Source: Ptychodera flava (lineage: Eukaryota; Hemichordata; Enteropneusta; Ptychoderidae). From it: 64,000 nucleotides of DNA. The stretch lies in assembly GCF_041260155.1 (NCBI RefSeq), contig NC_091928.1, positions 29,630,388 to 29,694,387 on the forward strand. Direction: 5' to 3'. The notes beneath the pieces were generated by a model. That model was not told the DNA's origin, searched no databases, and saw only the letters and a list, made by a program, of their open reading frames with translations. Both the position numbers and the translations under genes were made by a program. This document shows, piece by piece, positions 14,201-24,595 of this stretch (within the stretch, counting starts at the first letter, position 1; every line of letters starts with the position of its first letter).

Positions 14201-17200
14201 ATCATTTTATTGCATTAAATACTCTTTAGTTGGATAAACAATTCAATAACAAAAATGAATCATGGAATTTTTTCTGTTTGAAGGAGCTAGAGAAACAGCT
14301 TCAACACCAGCATCACAGGTCAGTAACTTGGATAATGATGAGCAGTGTATAACCAGGTGTCCCTGTGGATGTAATGAGGTGAGTCACAGATATCTCAACT
14401 TAACAGTATTCAGATCTCATTTCACAGGAACCTTCAAATGGTGGCAGTGTTCCAACAACTCTGATGAAACGATAATAGGAACAATATTATGATTCTCTCA
14501 AAACTTTCTAAGAATGGGTTTTGTCGTACAGATCAGTATTGTGTATTTGGCTCACTTATGGACGACAATAAAAAGATGAGCATTATGAAACCACCTGTTG
14601 ATATGTTATTTTGTAAGTGTTATGATACATGTATGTCAGTATAGTAAAAGGCAAACATCAAAATATATTTTAGGCATGACATATACTTGTTTCATAAAAT
14701 CATTGTGTCGTAATTTGTCAAATTCTGTGCGTCATACGTCATGTATAAGAACACAATGTGAGTGGTGAAATTTTTCAGAACAGTTACTTTTAAATCAATT
14801 GTAAAAGGGAAAGTACTGGTATGTAAGTATTAAAAATTCAACTTGTGAGTTATGAATTCTTTTTCTAATGTATCACAATGGTTCATGGGTGTAAATCTAC
14901 TGCTAAAAATATAGCACATTTCAACCACCTGTTGATTTGTATTGTTGACAAAAATGTTTCGAAGATGTAAATGTGGCTAAGTTTTCCCGCTGTGTCACTG
15001 TAACAGATTGACTTATAACTAAATCAAGTAACTCTTGTTCATGACCATGCAAGTCTTTTATGTGGTGAAAAATGTCATTAAACAACTTTTTAACAAGTGT
15101 TACTGCAGTATCTGTAAACTGGATGGTAATTCTGTAAATACTCTCCCTGAACCACTTTCCACAGTCAGATGTTCGAAACTTTGTCATCAAGTACATAGCC
15201 GAAATGTGATTTTCAAGAGCACAATGTGTAATGTTATTTAAACATAATATCAATCATGCATTGGCAGTGATTTGAATGTAAGCATGATTAGTTTCTCCAC
15301 ATCTTCCCAATAGAAATTTTGCTATTACTTTCTCTGTCACTTTCATTTGAAGGAGGATGGGTTGATGATAAACTGTGAAGCCTGTAACTACTGGCAACAT
15401 GCCATTTGTTTTGGAATGCTGGAAGAAGATGAAGTTCCTGATGTCCATATCTGTGATCTCTGTGCTGATGTGAGTGTTAGTAGTTTCCTAGTAACCATGG
15501 TTACAAACAAACACTTTGAGAAATAGATCAATTTCTCAAAAAAAATGGCTTATTTCATTAGAAAGTAAAATATCTACAGAGTCTTGACAAAGCATCACTA
15601 TAATCCTGTCTTGTTGTCTCGATCGGTATATTATTATATTCTTTGAATTTCTCTGACATTTGTGACAATGGCATGAAATTCCCTTAGATTGATTAGCATG
15701 ATAGTATTAAGTGAAAGGTTCTAACCTGTACATTTAAATTACCTTTGTTATATTCAAGCAGGATTAATACATTTGTAGTAAATTTAGCCATGTGTTTAGT
15801 TCTGAATATTTCACATCTATAAAAATATAGGATTTAGGGAACTTGATCAATAATACTCAAATGCATGAGGTCTATAAACTTTGAATATTTATCAACATTG
15901 TAGCAAAAGGTATTCAACTACCCTATCTTAAAAACCAAAGGATTGTACACAAGTTTGATAAGAAGGGGTGTCACTGTAGATTTTTTTTTTCAATTACTAT
16001 TAGGCTAACATACCTGATAGAAAACCAACTGATTATACCCTGTATGGAATGAAGCCAGTCAACATCCAAGCCATGTGTTTGTGGCGTAGAGCACTACTGG
16101 CCTGCACTGAGATCAACCGACTCATTGTACCACAATTTGCTAAAAGACTAGGAGTTGAAATCAGTGTGGCTCATGGACTGGTCAACCGACTGCAGAAGGA
16201 GAAATTTGTCATTGCACCCAATAAAGGGAAAAGGTAGTCATATTCAACAATGCTCACTGGTTTTAGTTTCAATTGTTAAAGGAGTTTGCAATGATATCCC
16301 TCAAAACAGATTTCATAGATTATTCATAAGAGAATAGCAAGCAAGTTACTTCCTACTGTGAAATTTTTATCCAAAGAAAGTCTGAATGATAATAAAACTC
16401 TTAAAAAAAAGGTATTTTCACATATTGTGTGTTTATTTATTAATTCATTTTTCTTTGTTTTTAGGCTTGGTAAGATAGTAAGGAAAGAGAAAGTCTTGGA
16501 AGAAGGTTACAAAATGTACTGTAAGAGAGCTAGTACACCAGAGGAAGCCGAGGAAATGATGGAAACCAAGGAAAATTCACCAAAGCAAGACTCTCAGAGA
16601 CCGCAAGAAAGGGATTCACAGAAAAGGAAACAAGATGATGAGGTTATTTGATAAACATTAAAGTTTATACGTAATTAGGAATTGATCCATGAATGTCAGT
16701 TGAACTATAGCAACTGTTGAATGATATTAAATATTATCTCTAATTGGTTATTAGTTTTGACTGTGTACAACAAAAGAAACCCCATGCACACAGAGATGAG
16801 GACACTTTATGCATTTATTATGTGAACTTTGCCTGTCTTAGTGCTTGACTACTTTTTAAAATATCCATACTGCAAAATTGCATCGCCTGTTCCTGTTCTT
16901 ATGTAATCATTCATTACACCAGTTTTCTTGGTTTCAACAAATTCATATTCCAAAATAGCAATCATAAAATATGACTTAACACCTTTGTAATAGGTCAAAT
17001 AAAAAGTATGATTGTTGTTCTTTCTCGGCAGTTTAAATATTCCCTTGGGTGAATATGCTTGTGTCTGAAATTCCCCTGTAGTACACCAATGGCATTGCAT
17101 GAACATTGATAACTGTTCATGAAATGCAAGCTCAAGCTAAAACCAATCCCTTGAGTGAATAAATTGTACTTCAACTGAAAGTCGTTCTCACCTCAAAAAT

Positions 17201-20200
17201 GAAAGTCTCTGACTTTTGCTCAAACTTTTGTCAAGCAAACTTACAATCATTCTGTTTTAAAAATTTGGAGTTACCAAACAAATTTTGGTACAAGAGAAAC
17301 AAATTACTAAATATTTACTGATATTTGAAATTCAAAATTGCTACTACCCCTGTTATAACTCTATGGAGGAAAATAAAGTTTCTGGATTTTCACAAGATTA
17401 AGTCAGTGAAAATTTTTGTACTCCATAAGCTTCACAACGAGTCACAACGTGTGGTACACCACAATGGTATTATAAAAAAGTTGAGAGTCAGAATATCTGT
17501 CCCTAAGGCACATTTTACCGTAAACTTGCGTTGGATTGAAACCAACTTAGAGGACAATTTTGGTAATAAATACCAAGACATTGTAATGCATTGGTTCTTC
17601 CTCGGAGTACTAATCTGTTATCTCACTTTACAGATGGAAGAATTGGCACAGAGAGCATCAACAATGGACGTGTCAGGAAAACCTGGCCATGGCAGGAAAG
17701 TAGAAAAGCCAAAGAGACTTCAGGAACTCATATCACAACGACAGGTAAGCACTTCATGAAGACTTAACAGCTAATGTTTTCAAACTTGTACTGCTAAGGT
17801 ATATTTTTGCAAACAAAGAATTGGCATAGAAAGCATCAACAATGAATGTTTCAGGAAAACCTGGCCATTTAATCATTTGGATTCATTTACAATCCAGATT
17901 TCATATTCAATGTAGCCTTTTCTGGGATTTTAACTTTTGAAAAGAGTATATGAAAACAAACAAATGATTTCACCGTTGACTTTCAAAAATCAACGTAAAA
18001 TACCACTTATTGCTGAGGCTAATGATGCTTTAATGGCTCAGTGTAAGAATAACTTATGCAAAAAAAATTTGACTTTATACGTCAAGCCAATTTTCATATA
18101 CCTGCCTGTGCAGTCATTCAATCACAAAAAACCTTAAAATTGCAAATTTAGGGTACATTAACTTCCGTGCTATACTCAGTTCGTTACCACTCTAAATTTG
18201 GAGGGTCGTTTGCGCAATCGCAGATTGGATGACCTCGGTGAACTTTGATATGCGCATGCGTATTCAATCCCAGAATGCATCAAACAGATTACAGTGGGAA
18301 TCTATGTACGTACGTGTTGCCTACGTTATCTGACGCGGAAATGGACGATGACCGGCCACAGTGCAGCCGGGTAACGAATTACAGTCAACTCGCACCTTTC
18401 CCAACCCGCCCAGAACCAACTTGCCCAATTCCAACTCGCCCGATGCCAAGTTGCTCGTTGTTTGAGATGTAGTTGTAGATTCCATCATGTAGATTCCTCC
18501 ATGATTCCATGTAGGCCCCTACGCAAACCCGATGGCCCGAGGCCAGCTAGCTCTGCCTATGTGGTGGGAGGCCGTATAACGCCGATAACACACAGCCCTG
18601 CCATGCAGAGCTAGAGGCCAGCTATTTTCATGCCGAGCCAGTAACTCGTAAAAGACGGTCCTACTGTTCCTAAAGACATGAGCCAGTAACTGCAGTAACT
18701 TTCCCTATACGTAAAGAACCGAACGAAATTTATTCTTTCAAGAGATTTGCAAAACATGAAATTCGCAAATAAAAACTTTTCCGCGTTGGCACATATTTCA
18801 AGCCCTAGCCGCACCTATGGTTCTCAATGTTAGAAATATTTGTTGTAGGCTGTTTTAAGAAATAAAACTTTTTTACGTACCAAGTACTCATAAAAATTGC
18901 AAAATAGTATCGGGCGAGTTGGAATCGGACGAGTTGGAATCGGGTAAATAGGTTGTTTACACACCAATTTTAAGCTGATTTAGACCTAAATGTTCGCTTT
19001 GCCGTACATTTTCGTCCGTGTTCATAACTGAGCGCCCATTCATTGGTAAATTCCCGGGGACAATTCATTGGTATTATCACTGTATGTACTATAATGATGA
19101 AGTTTCGGAATGCGAATTAAGTTGAACTTGAAGGCGACGTGCAAAGTAACTGATTTCACTCCGTGCCCAATGTGTCTAGGTCGGTTCTGAATGTGTGACA
19201 TACACGTGTTTGACTAACACAGTAACAGCAGTGTATCTGTATTAAAACCTGTATCTCGAGCATGCTGAAGCTTAACATATTTACGATGTGGTTTAACTTT
19301 ATAAGGGACAGTGGAAAGTACGAAGTCAATGTCAACCCTACCCACGTACTGCCCTAGTGTGGGCTATTTGGAAATAATCTTATGAAGTTTGATAAATGCC
19401 TCAACCCCGGGAAAGACAACTTGGAAACATTCAGTCAATAATGATAGCTCTTTATCAAAAATCTGCACTTCCAAAGTCTTTGAACCATCCACAGTTCGGC
19501 GATCATCAATTTCGCTGGCTTGACCAGGCTAAACGAATACAATTTGGAAGGGTAACCGATTTTCAAAAATGTCCCCCAACGCCCCCATCAACGTAGCTCA
19601 GTGAACTGCCAACCTTAGTTCATCTATATTTATCAATTGAATAACTTGAATGACATTGCTCACAAACACATAAGTACGCGAAAATGGGACATTTTTGAAC
19701 TGCAGGTGCTTGACCTGTGTCACTGCCGATACTGAAAACATTGAGGTCACGATCGCACTACGTCAAACAGAAAGCTCGAAAAGTTGGCAAATTACGACTT
19801 ATCATGCTCTCTTTGCTGCCATGATGTTGTAGTGAGTTTAATCATGAGGTTAACCACGACCGAATTTTTCCTAACTTGGCCTTGCATAGCGTTAAAACAA
19901 AGGCCGAAATTAGCCGATGTCAAAATCAAAACACGAAGACTTCGAAGTCAGTGACGTAATCGAGTTGAGATCTGGGCATGCGCAGTCGTTCGAAAACGAC
20001 CCTCCAAATTTAGAGTGGTAACGAACTTACACTGATAATTTTCAGCATTGCTAGAAAGCTCATGCAATTCATCAATTTCACAATAATTTATTGTCAGCTA
20101 ACATTCTGTTATTACTTTTTCAAGTCTTTTGATGTGTAGAGTTGTATATGGTCATGGAAAACTAGAAGTTGAATTCCATCAGATTGTTCTGTTTGTCAAT

Positions 20201-21025
20201 GTTCATGCCAGAACTGACAATCACTATATTCATAATTGTAACTCAACATTATTTCACAGGTCCGTCACAGTCCGCGGCTGCAAAAACGCAAGTTTGAAGA
20301 GAGCAGGAAGATAGTGTCTACTGCTGATCATGTAAGTATGAACAATAAACCAAACACTTTTGAGCACATCCATCTTTTGCTAGAGGTTTTGGATGCAGTA
20401 AGAAAAAATCTTTGCATGGTTTTCAAAATTCTATCAGCAAACCACGATTTGTTTTCTCTTAATTAGCAATATGTTTCAGTGCCTTACTGTAAAACTCTGT
20501 GCTTCCACAGTAAGTTGAAAGATATTTGCAGGAACAAGTTTCATTTGCTTGTTGAAGTATTCACAGAATATGTGTATATATCCATAATAACACAGTAACT
20601 TCAAAGTCTTATAAATATTTTTTTTGTACTCCTGGCTATAGGTCACACTTATAGACAGAATTCCATTGATTCTAATAGATAAAAAAGGTTAATATCTGTG
20701 ACACTGTTGAACAACATTATAATTATGTATCTAGTCAGTATTATATGTATTATATATGTTTGTCATTGTGGAATATGTCACATACATGTATACTAAATTT
20801 AGTTTTAGTTATCCATTTCAGCTTAACATACCAATCATGTGATTACTGTAATATGAATGGAATCATATTGATATTACTTTGAGAATGAGTTTAATTACTG
20901 TACTTTTTGTCACATTACAGTCAGAGTATGAGATCTCCAACAGCCAAGATATGGATGACTTCTCGATGAACAGAACCAGTAAGAGACGTAAAGCAAGTAC
21001 CGTTACCAGAACTATCATGGTCTAG
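5242..21025 (+). CDS. HORMAD1: HORMA-domain meiotic chromosome-axis protein with PHD finger and winged helix (HORMAD/Hop1 family)
   Basis: Eighteen coding exons: 5242-5292, 5784-5928, 6512-6612, 6860-6879, 9016-9042, 9372-9436, 10351-10502, 11157-11260, 11809-11819, 12261-12438, 13429-13561, 14284-14378, 15353-15469, 16004-16233, 16465-16642, 17634-17744, 20260-20331, 20921-21025; about 631 residues. Family members coat meiotic chromosome axes and promote double-strand breaks, pairing and checkpoint control. The HORMA domain fills about residues 18-230, with family hallmarks WSSIFPQEQL, YLRAIFPEHAFGDRC, YTFKFDYQN, MKLLYYDD and TPADYEPPGF. An acidic linker (exon 10) follows, then a PHD finger (exons 12-13), a winged-helix-like segment (exon 14) and a basic C terminus that may hold the closure motif. 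All borders are GT-AG and phases agree, except that exon 4 (20 nt) and exon 5 (27 nt) do not join in frame by one base. The start codon fits the family N terminus. The symbol is by family; HORMAD2 or a pre-duplication ancestor is possible. Confidence 0.93.
6860..9042 (+). other. HORMAD1: HORMAD exons 4-5 junction with one-base phase conflict
   Basis: Exon 4 (6860-6879) encodes LRAVIL and ends in GG before GTAAGT. Exon 5 (9016-9042) reads IFVDPETPE only from phase 0. The family sequence expects a glycine codon then Ile, so one base is missing at the GGG/GTAAG border. A collapsed G run in the assembly, a non-canonical donor or a real lesion are all possible. Confidence 0.7.
7031..8890. repeat. 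composite repeat insertion in HORMAD intron 4
   Basis: This intron carries GC-richer repeated DNA. Near 7045-7080 are GTAGGCGG motifs, and near 8825-8875 related GTAGCCGG/GGCCGG motifs, possibly the two edges of one element. Inside are a tandem array (7135-7505, repeat distance about 195 bp with a half-unit, containing CATACACACAGGGG) and a direct duplication (about 8091-8244 and 8299-8477, both ending in CGTCGACTTTCTCTTCCGCG). Open frames over this block are fragments without recognisable domains. Confidence 0.5.
9453..9811 (-). mobile_element. MITE family M1, copy 1 (HORMAD intron 6)
   Basis: About 360 bp with inverted ends: TAAGGTAGATGCACCTC at the left and GAGGTGCATACTACCTTA at the right. 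The interior contains, in reverse orientation, the core GAAATTCAAAATGGC shared with the copies at 17165, 37660, 41359 and the fragment at 57178. No coding capacity. Confidence 0.65.
11433..11595. mobile_element. 163-bp MITE (HORMAD intron 8)
   Basis: Twenty-base inverted ends match at 19 of 20 positions (11433-11452 TTAGGCTGCATTCACAAATA and 11576-11595). The centre is G-rich at the left and C-rich at the right. A related G-rich stretch without clear ends is at about 24505-24595 (shared word GAATTCA followed by GGG tracts). Confidence 0.6.
13134..13215 (+). repeat. short dispersed repeat, copy 1
   Basis: The segment TACCTCTATTATTGTGGACAG followed by TTTGTAAAATCTAGA recurs in reverse orientation at about 25690-25745. 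Too short to classify; probably a piece of an interspersed element in a HORMAD intron. Confidence 0.45.
14284..15469 (+). other. HORMAD1: PHD finger exons of the HORMAD gene
   Basis: Exon 12 ends with CITRCPCGCNE and exon 13 continues with the rest of the finger. Ligands in order are C-x-C, a C-x2-C (CEAC), H-x2-C (HAIC) and C-x2-C (CDLC), i.e. the C4HC3 pattern of PHD fingers, about residues 351-400. In Hop1-type HORMADs a PHD and winged helix together form a chromatin-binding region that contacts nucleosomes; mammalian HORMAD1/2 lack it. Ligand spacing is intact. Confidence 0.85.
16004..16233 (+). other. HORMAD1: winged-helix-like exon of the HORMAD gene
   Basis: Exon 14 (about residues 401-477) directly follows the PHD exon. 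It reads as three helices and a wing: QAMCLWRRALLACTEINRL, then VPQFAKRLGVEISVAHGLV, then a basic hairpin ending KEKFVIAPNKGKR. The position after the PHD matches the winged helix of the Hop1 chromatin-binding region. The fold is inferred from pattern only. Confidence 0.65.
17165..17527 (+). mobile_element. MITE family M1, copy 2 (HORMAD intron 15)
   Basis: It carries the family core (TTTTGCTCAAACTTTTGTCAA, TTTGAAATTCAAAATTGC, a GAGAGTCAGAATATCT tail) and ends in GGCACATTTTACCG, a diverged form of the family right end. The left end is weak. The open frame at 17325-17759 is mostly this repeat and only becomes genuine coding at exon 16 (17634). Confidence 0.55.
17817..17868 (+). pseudogene. partial relic copy of HORMAD exon 16
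   Basis: Fifty-two bases match the 5' part of exon 16 (17639-17690) at about 47 positions, 178 nt downstream and in the same direction. The copy lacks the acceptor site and the rest of the exon, so it is a partial tandem duplication now inside intron 16. Confidence 0.75.
18178..20027. mobile_element. 1.85-kb non-autonomous DNA transposon with 34-bp perfect terminal inverted repeats (HORMAD intron 16)
   Basis: The ends 18178-18211 and 19994-20027 are exact inverted copies (AGTTCGTTACCACTCTAAAT continuing through TTGGAGGGTCGTTT). CATGCG/GCATGC motifs sit just inside both. Flanks TATACTC and TACACTG could be a decayed target duplication. No transposase-like frame is visible. A nested inverted repeat (about 18385-18465 against 18908-18950, word TCGGGCGAGTTGGAAT) and a GCAGAGCTAG-type repeat (about 18545-18620) lie inside, so at least one younger insertion is likely. 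Confidence 0.75.
18545..18620 (-). repeat. GCAGAGCTAG/ACAGCCCTGCC repeat, copy 1
   Basis: A self-complementary block containing CACACAGCCCTGCCATGCAG and its partial inverse AGCTCTGCCTATGTGGTGGG. Related blocks lie at 57767-57835 and, in expanded form, at 62525-63075. Probably a small foldback element family. Confidence 0.5.
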
Positions 21026-22003
21026 TAGCAAAGTTAGCTTTTTCATGAAAGTTAATCCATGAGATGACTTCAGCTTAAGTTTTGGAAGAAATATCTCACA
21101 ATTCATTGTTTTATGAAGCTCATGAGTTCAATGGACCAAGTCATCTTTATTCTTGCCTTACCTTTATATCCTTCGTTTTTCATCTTTTAATTTAATAACA
21201 GACACCCTGTGATATAAGTAATTGAGGTATTAATATTTTAGTTGCAAAATTGGATTGACGGCAGACTTCTTTCAGTATAGCCAATGACATAGTTGTTTCC
21301 AGTGAGCAGAAGTAAATGAATCTCTGCTTGCGTTTAACATATAACAAAAGCATGTCAAAAGATTGAGAGTGTCACATTTGCAACCAGATATTGTCAAGGT
21401 TAGTTGTTTGAATATTTATGATCAGTGCATGGAAAGCCAAAAGCAGTGTGTTAAGTATATACATTTAATATTCATTGATATGTTTGAAAGACGCATAAAT
21501 TTAAAATGTCTCCTCACTACAGTATGTTTAGACTTAGGAAATAGTGTTAGTTTTAAAGCGCTGTAATGTTGGATAACTTGCTGTATATTCTCCTTCAAAA
21601 CATTGTTTTTAACGTGATCACTTGGAAACTAGATGTAAATTAAACTATTTAAGATATTCTAAATTATTTATCTTGAACTGAATTTACTACAAAATTTTTT
21701 AACTTACTTGAGTTAAAGTTTAGTAGTTGTAAGATCTTTGTAATAAAAAAGATTCATGTTAATTTATTAGATCCTTGCATTTTAGCAAGACATGCTAAAT
21801 TTCATATGTAATACAGAAAAAATGCATTCATATCTAATTGTTTACCTACTTTGAGAAAGAAATAGAAGTTTCACTATTTTGAATGGAAAGTTTGTGATTT
21901 GAACTTCCTTTTTGTCGGATTTCATAGATATTGGTTGGTTGAATAAGTGAAACACATATTCATGGTGTTCACATGTGAACACCACTTTATTGCTCTAAAT
22001 AAA
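21026..22003 (+). other. HORMAD1: 3' untranslated region of the HORMAD gene, candidate poly(A) signals
   Basis: After the stop codon at 21023-21025 no further exon is seen. AATAAA signals at 21742-21747 and 21998-22003 are candidate ends. A perfect 20-bp palindrome (GGTGTTCACATGTGAACACC) lies at 21964-21983, just before the second signal. Confidence 0.4.
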
Positions 22004-22949
22004 AGTGTATGAAAAAACTCAAAGCACAATGACAAAAATCATTTGAAAAGTATGAGCGTTTCTCACTATGTTAATATTCTCATTGCGACATAGATATTAC
22101 AAAAAAATTACTTTGTAAAGTGTATTAAATCAAAGAATTGTTTCCAAGAAAAAGAAATCAGCATTATGTAAGCATTTTTGCAATATATGCAAAACAATTT
22201 TGTGTGTATATTTATGTTTTCATTTAACCATAATGTAAAGTTTAACAAGCTATCAAATTTTAGTTCAAAGTTCTAAAATATTGTGAGCCACACACTTCTC
22301 TTGAAATATTGCAAACTACATGATATTCAAAATAAAACATTTGTTTCTTGTTGATATGTTAGTGTTTGTCATCGTTTGATATCCTGTTTTAGCGCTTTTT
22401 GATGTTTGTAATTGTAGATGCCTCAAACAGGTCTGACAGCACAATCTTCTGTAATCATCACTGAAGAAAGTACATCTCAAGTTAACAAAGGAAGAGCAAG
22501 CCAGTTTCACTTCTTGCTACTTTTCAACGAGAATACTTTCATCTCATTTCCCAATGCAAACTGTTAATCTGAAAAATATCAACCGGTAACAGTTTACTCT
22601 CTCAGTTGATTACAGAAGATCATGCTATCAGTAAAAATGGTGCAGCAGTTAGTACAGCTGTTGCTGCTTGATAATAAGAAAGTTCAGCTGGTCAGAAACA
22701 GTGTTTTGAATTTTTCATCCTCATTTCAACAAACTACAAGTTCAATGAAACTGGAGAAATAAGTATATCTTTGATGACAAGTTATAACTTGGCTTGGAAC
22801 ATTGGCTGCAATTCAGTGATGTTGTTTTATGTGGCATGTAGAAAAGTTATGGTAATGCTGCTTAATTCTTTCATTAATGCCTTTTTAGGTCAAACAAAGT
22901 TTTAAATATATTTTTGTAAACTAACAAGCGACCTAATGGCCAATACAGC

Positions 22950-23430
22950 TTACTGTGTTATGTAGAGAATAACTTTGTGACACATGTGTTGATGAAGAAG
23001 GTGGTAATCTTTGACAGCTGATTTCACGATGGCCTGATAAAAAATGTCAAAAATAGCTGCAAAAATGCACAAAGATTTCATCATAATTTCAATATATCAC
23101 ATAATAAGGATCATCCCTGACAGCATGTCAATCAAAGCTATGAGACAAGTAGTTTTTTGAGAGACAAATGTTTTGAGCAAAAATGCAAAATTGCCCCCAA
23201 AATACAAAATTAAAGATTTAATCATGATTTCAATATATCATATTGAGATAACCACTAGGAATCTGTATACCAAATATCAAAAATATCTGACAAGCAGTTT
23301 TTGAGAAACATTTTTTGACCGAAAATGGCAAAAATTGCCACAAAAATACAAAATTGCAGATTTCATCATTATTTCAATACATTAAAATGAAGATAACCCT
23401 AGGAATCTGTATGCCATATATCTAAGCTAT
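22950..23430 (+). repeat. interspersed repeat: block B plus about 2.7 units of the AAATTGCC family
   Basis: Block B (22950-23035: TGTTATGTAGAGAATAACTT, GACACATGTGTTGATGAAGA, GATGGCCTGA) recurs at 48084-48170 and inverted at 34365-34470. It is followed by units of about 150 bp with CAAAAATGCAAAATTGCC, AATACAAAATTGCAGATTTC and TAACCCTAGGAATCTGTATG. The same units make longer arrays at 51.1-52.0 kb. Confidence 0.6.
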
Positions 23431-23949
23431 TAACATCTCGTTCCTTAATAAGTGTCAAACTTATGGATGGCTTACCAACTCCACTTTCTGTTCCTGGGGA
23501 AGCTATTTATCCTACAAGTTTCCTCCACTCATCTTTTGATCCATGTGGTTACATTACTGCTGCATATCAGCTCACACAGTATATTTTCCTCAACAGTTTT
23601 TCTTTTTTTAATCTATCGATCATCTTTTTGACCAGGTCTGTAAACATCCTGCTGCTTTGAAAGCAAATCTCGTTCGTAAAAAAGTGAATATCACATTCTT
23701 TGAGTAATTCAATTTCATAGTTGAAAGTTCCACAAACAAATAGATCAATTCATCATTCAAATGTTTATGGAACATACTCATAATCGCTTATTCTATGCAG
23801 TGTAGGGGGAAAATAAAAAGTGTTAAATTGACCATCAGCAAGTCTTAATAATTTTTCACCACAAAATCGTTCAATAGTAGATAGATAAAGGAAAAAGAAG
23901 AGATTGATTCTACTCGCTCATGTGTCTTGCACCTTCCCCGTTTCTCCGC

Positions 23950-24500
23950 ACTCAACTAGACTTGGTACAAGTCTGTGAATAAAAAAATAGTATTTTGATA
24001 AAATTCAAGCTTAGGGGAGATGGACACAGCATGACAAACACAAAACCATGATCAGAAGCAGATGGCAGTCTAGAGCCTGTACGATACAGGTTTGATCTAC
24101 ATCCCGGATCTACTACATACGATACGATACGATATGATACGATACTAGAAACTTCAGTACTTAATGCAGAATGAATATGACTCGGCAGCCCATTCCACAA
24201 CGTAACGGCAGCATATGAAAATGAATAATCACCATAAAACTTGAGTCATGTCTGCGGAAGTTTGAGAGATAATTCATCTCCTGAATGGAGAGATGGAAGG
24301 GTAATTCCTGCATTCGATGAGTGCATGATGCAGTCAGTCAGGCACAGAATTATTCAGAGCCTTGTAGTTGAGGAGTAAAATCTTTAATTTAATCCAGTGG
24401 AATATGATCAGAATAGGAGATATGTTTTCTTGTTTCCTCACCTGTGCAATTAAATGTGCAGCAGAGTTTTGTATTCTCTGTAATAAATCTACGTTCACCA
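23950..24500 (-). mobile_element. LINE fragment: C-terminal end of a non-LTR reverse transcriptase
   Basis: The minus strand encodes, in more than one frame, the usual post-RT tail of CR1/L2/Jockey-like LINEs: LLQRIQNSAAHLIAQV, ISPILI..FHWIKLKILLLN, then FSYAAVTLWNGLPSHIHSA. Frame changes show it is inactive. A (GATAC)n run (about 24118-24145) interrupts it. 5'-truncated, as is typical of LINE insertions. Confidence 0.8.
24118..24145. repeat. (GATAC)n microsatellite
   Basis: About six pentamer copies with one variant (GATAT), inside the LINE fragment. Confidence 0.8.
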
Positions 24501-24595
24501 AAAAAAAACGGGGGGGGGGGCCTTGAGGAATTCAGGGGGATTCGAAAACTTTGGGGGTCGTAGAGGGGGACTTGAAAGTGTTGCTCTATCTATAG

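Noticed and set aside
17325-17633. Upstream part of a 144-codon frame joined to HORMAD exon 16
   Set aside because: It is MITE M1 sequence and intron; a clear acceptor at 17631-17633 starts the real exon.
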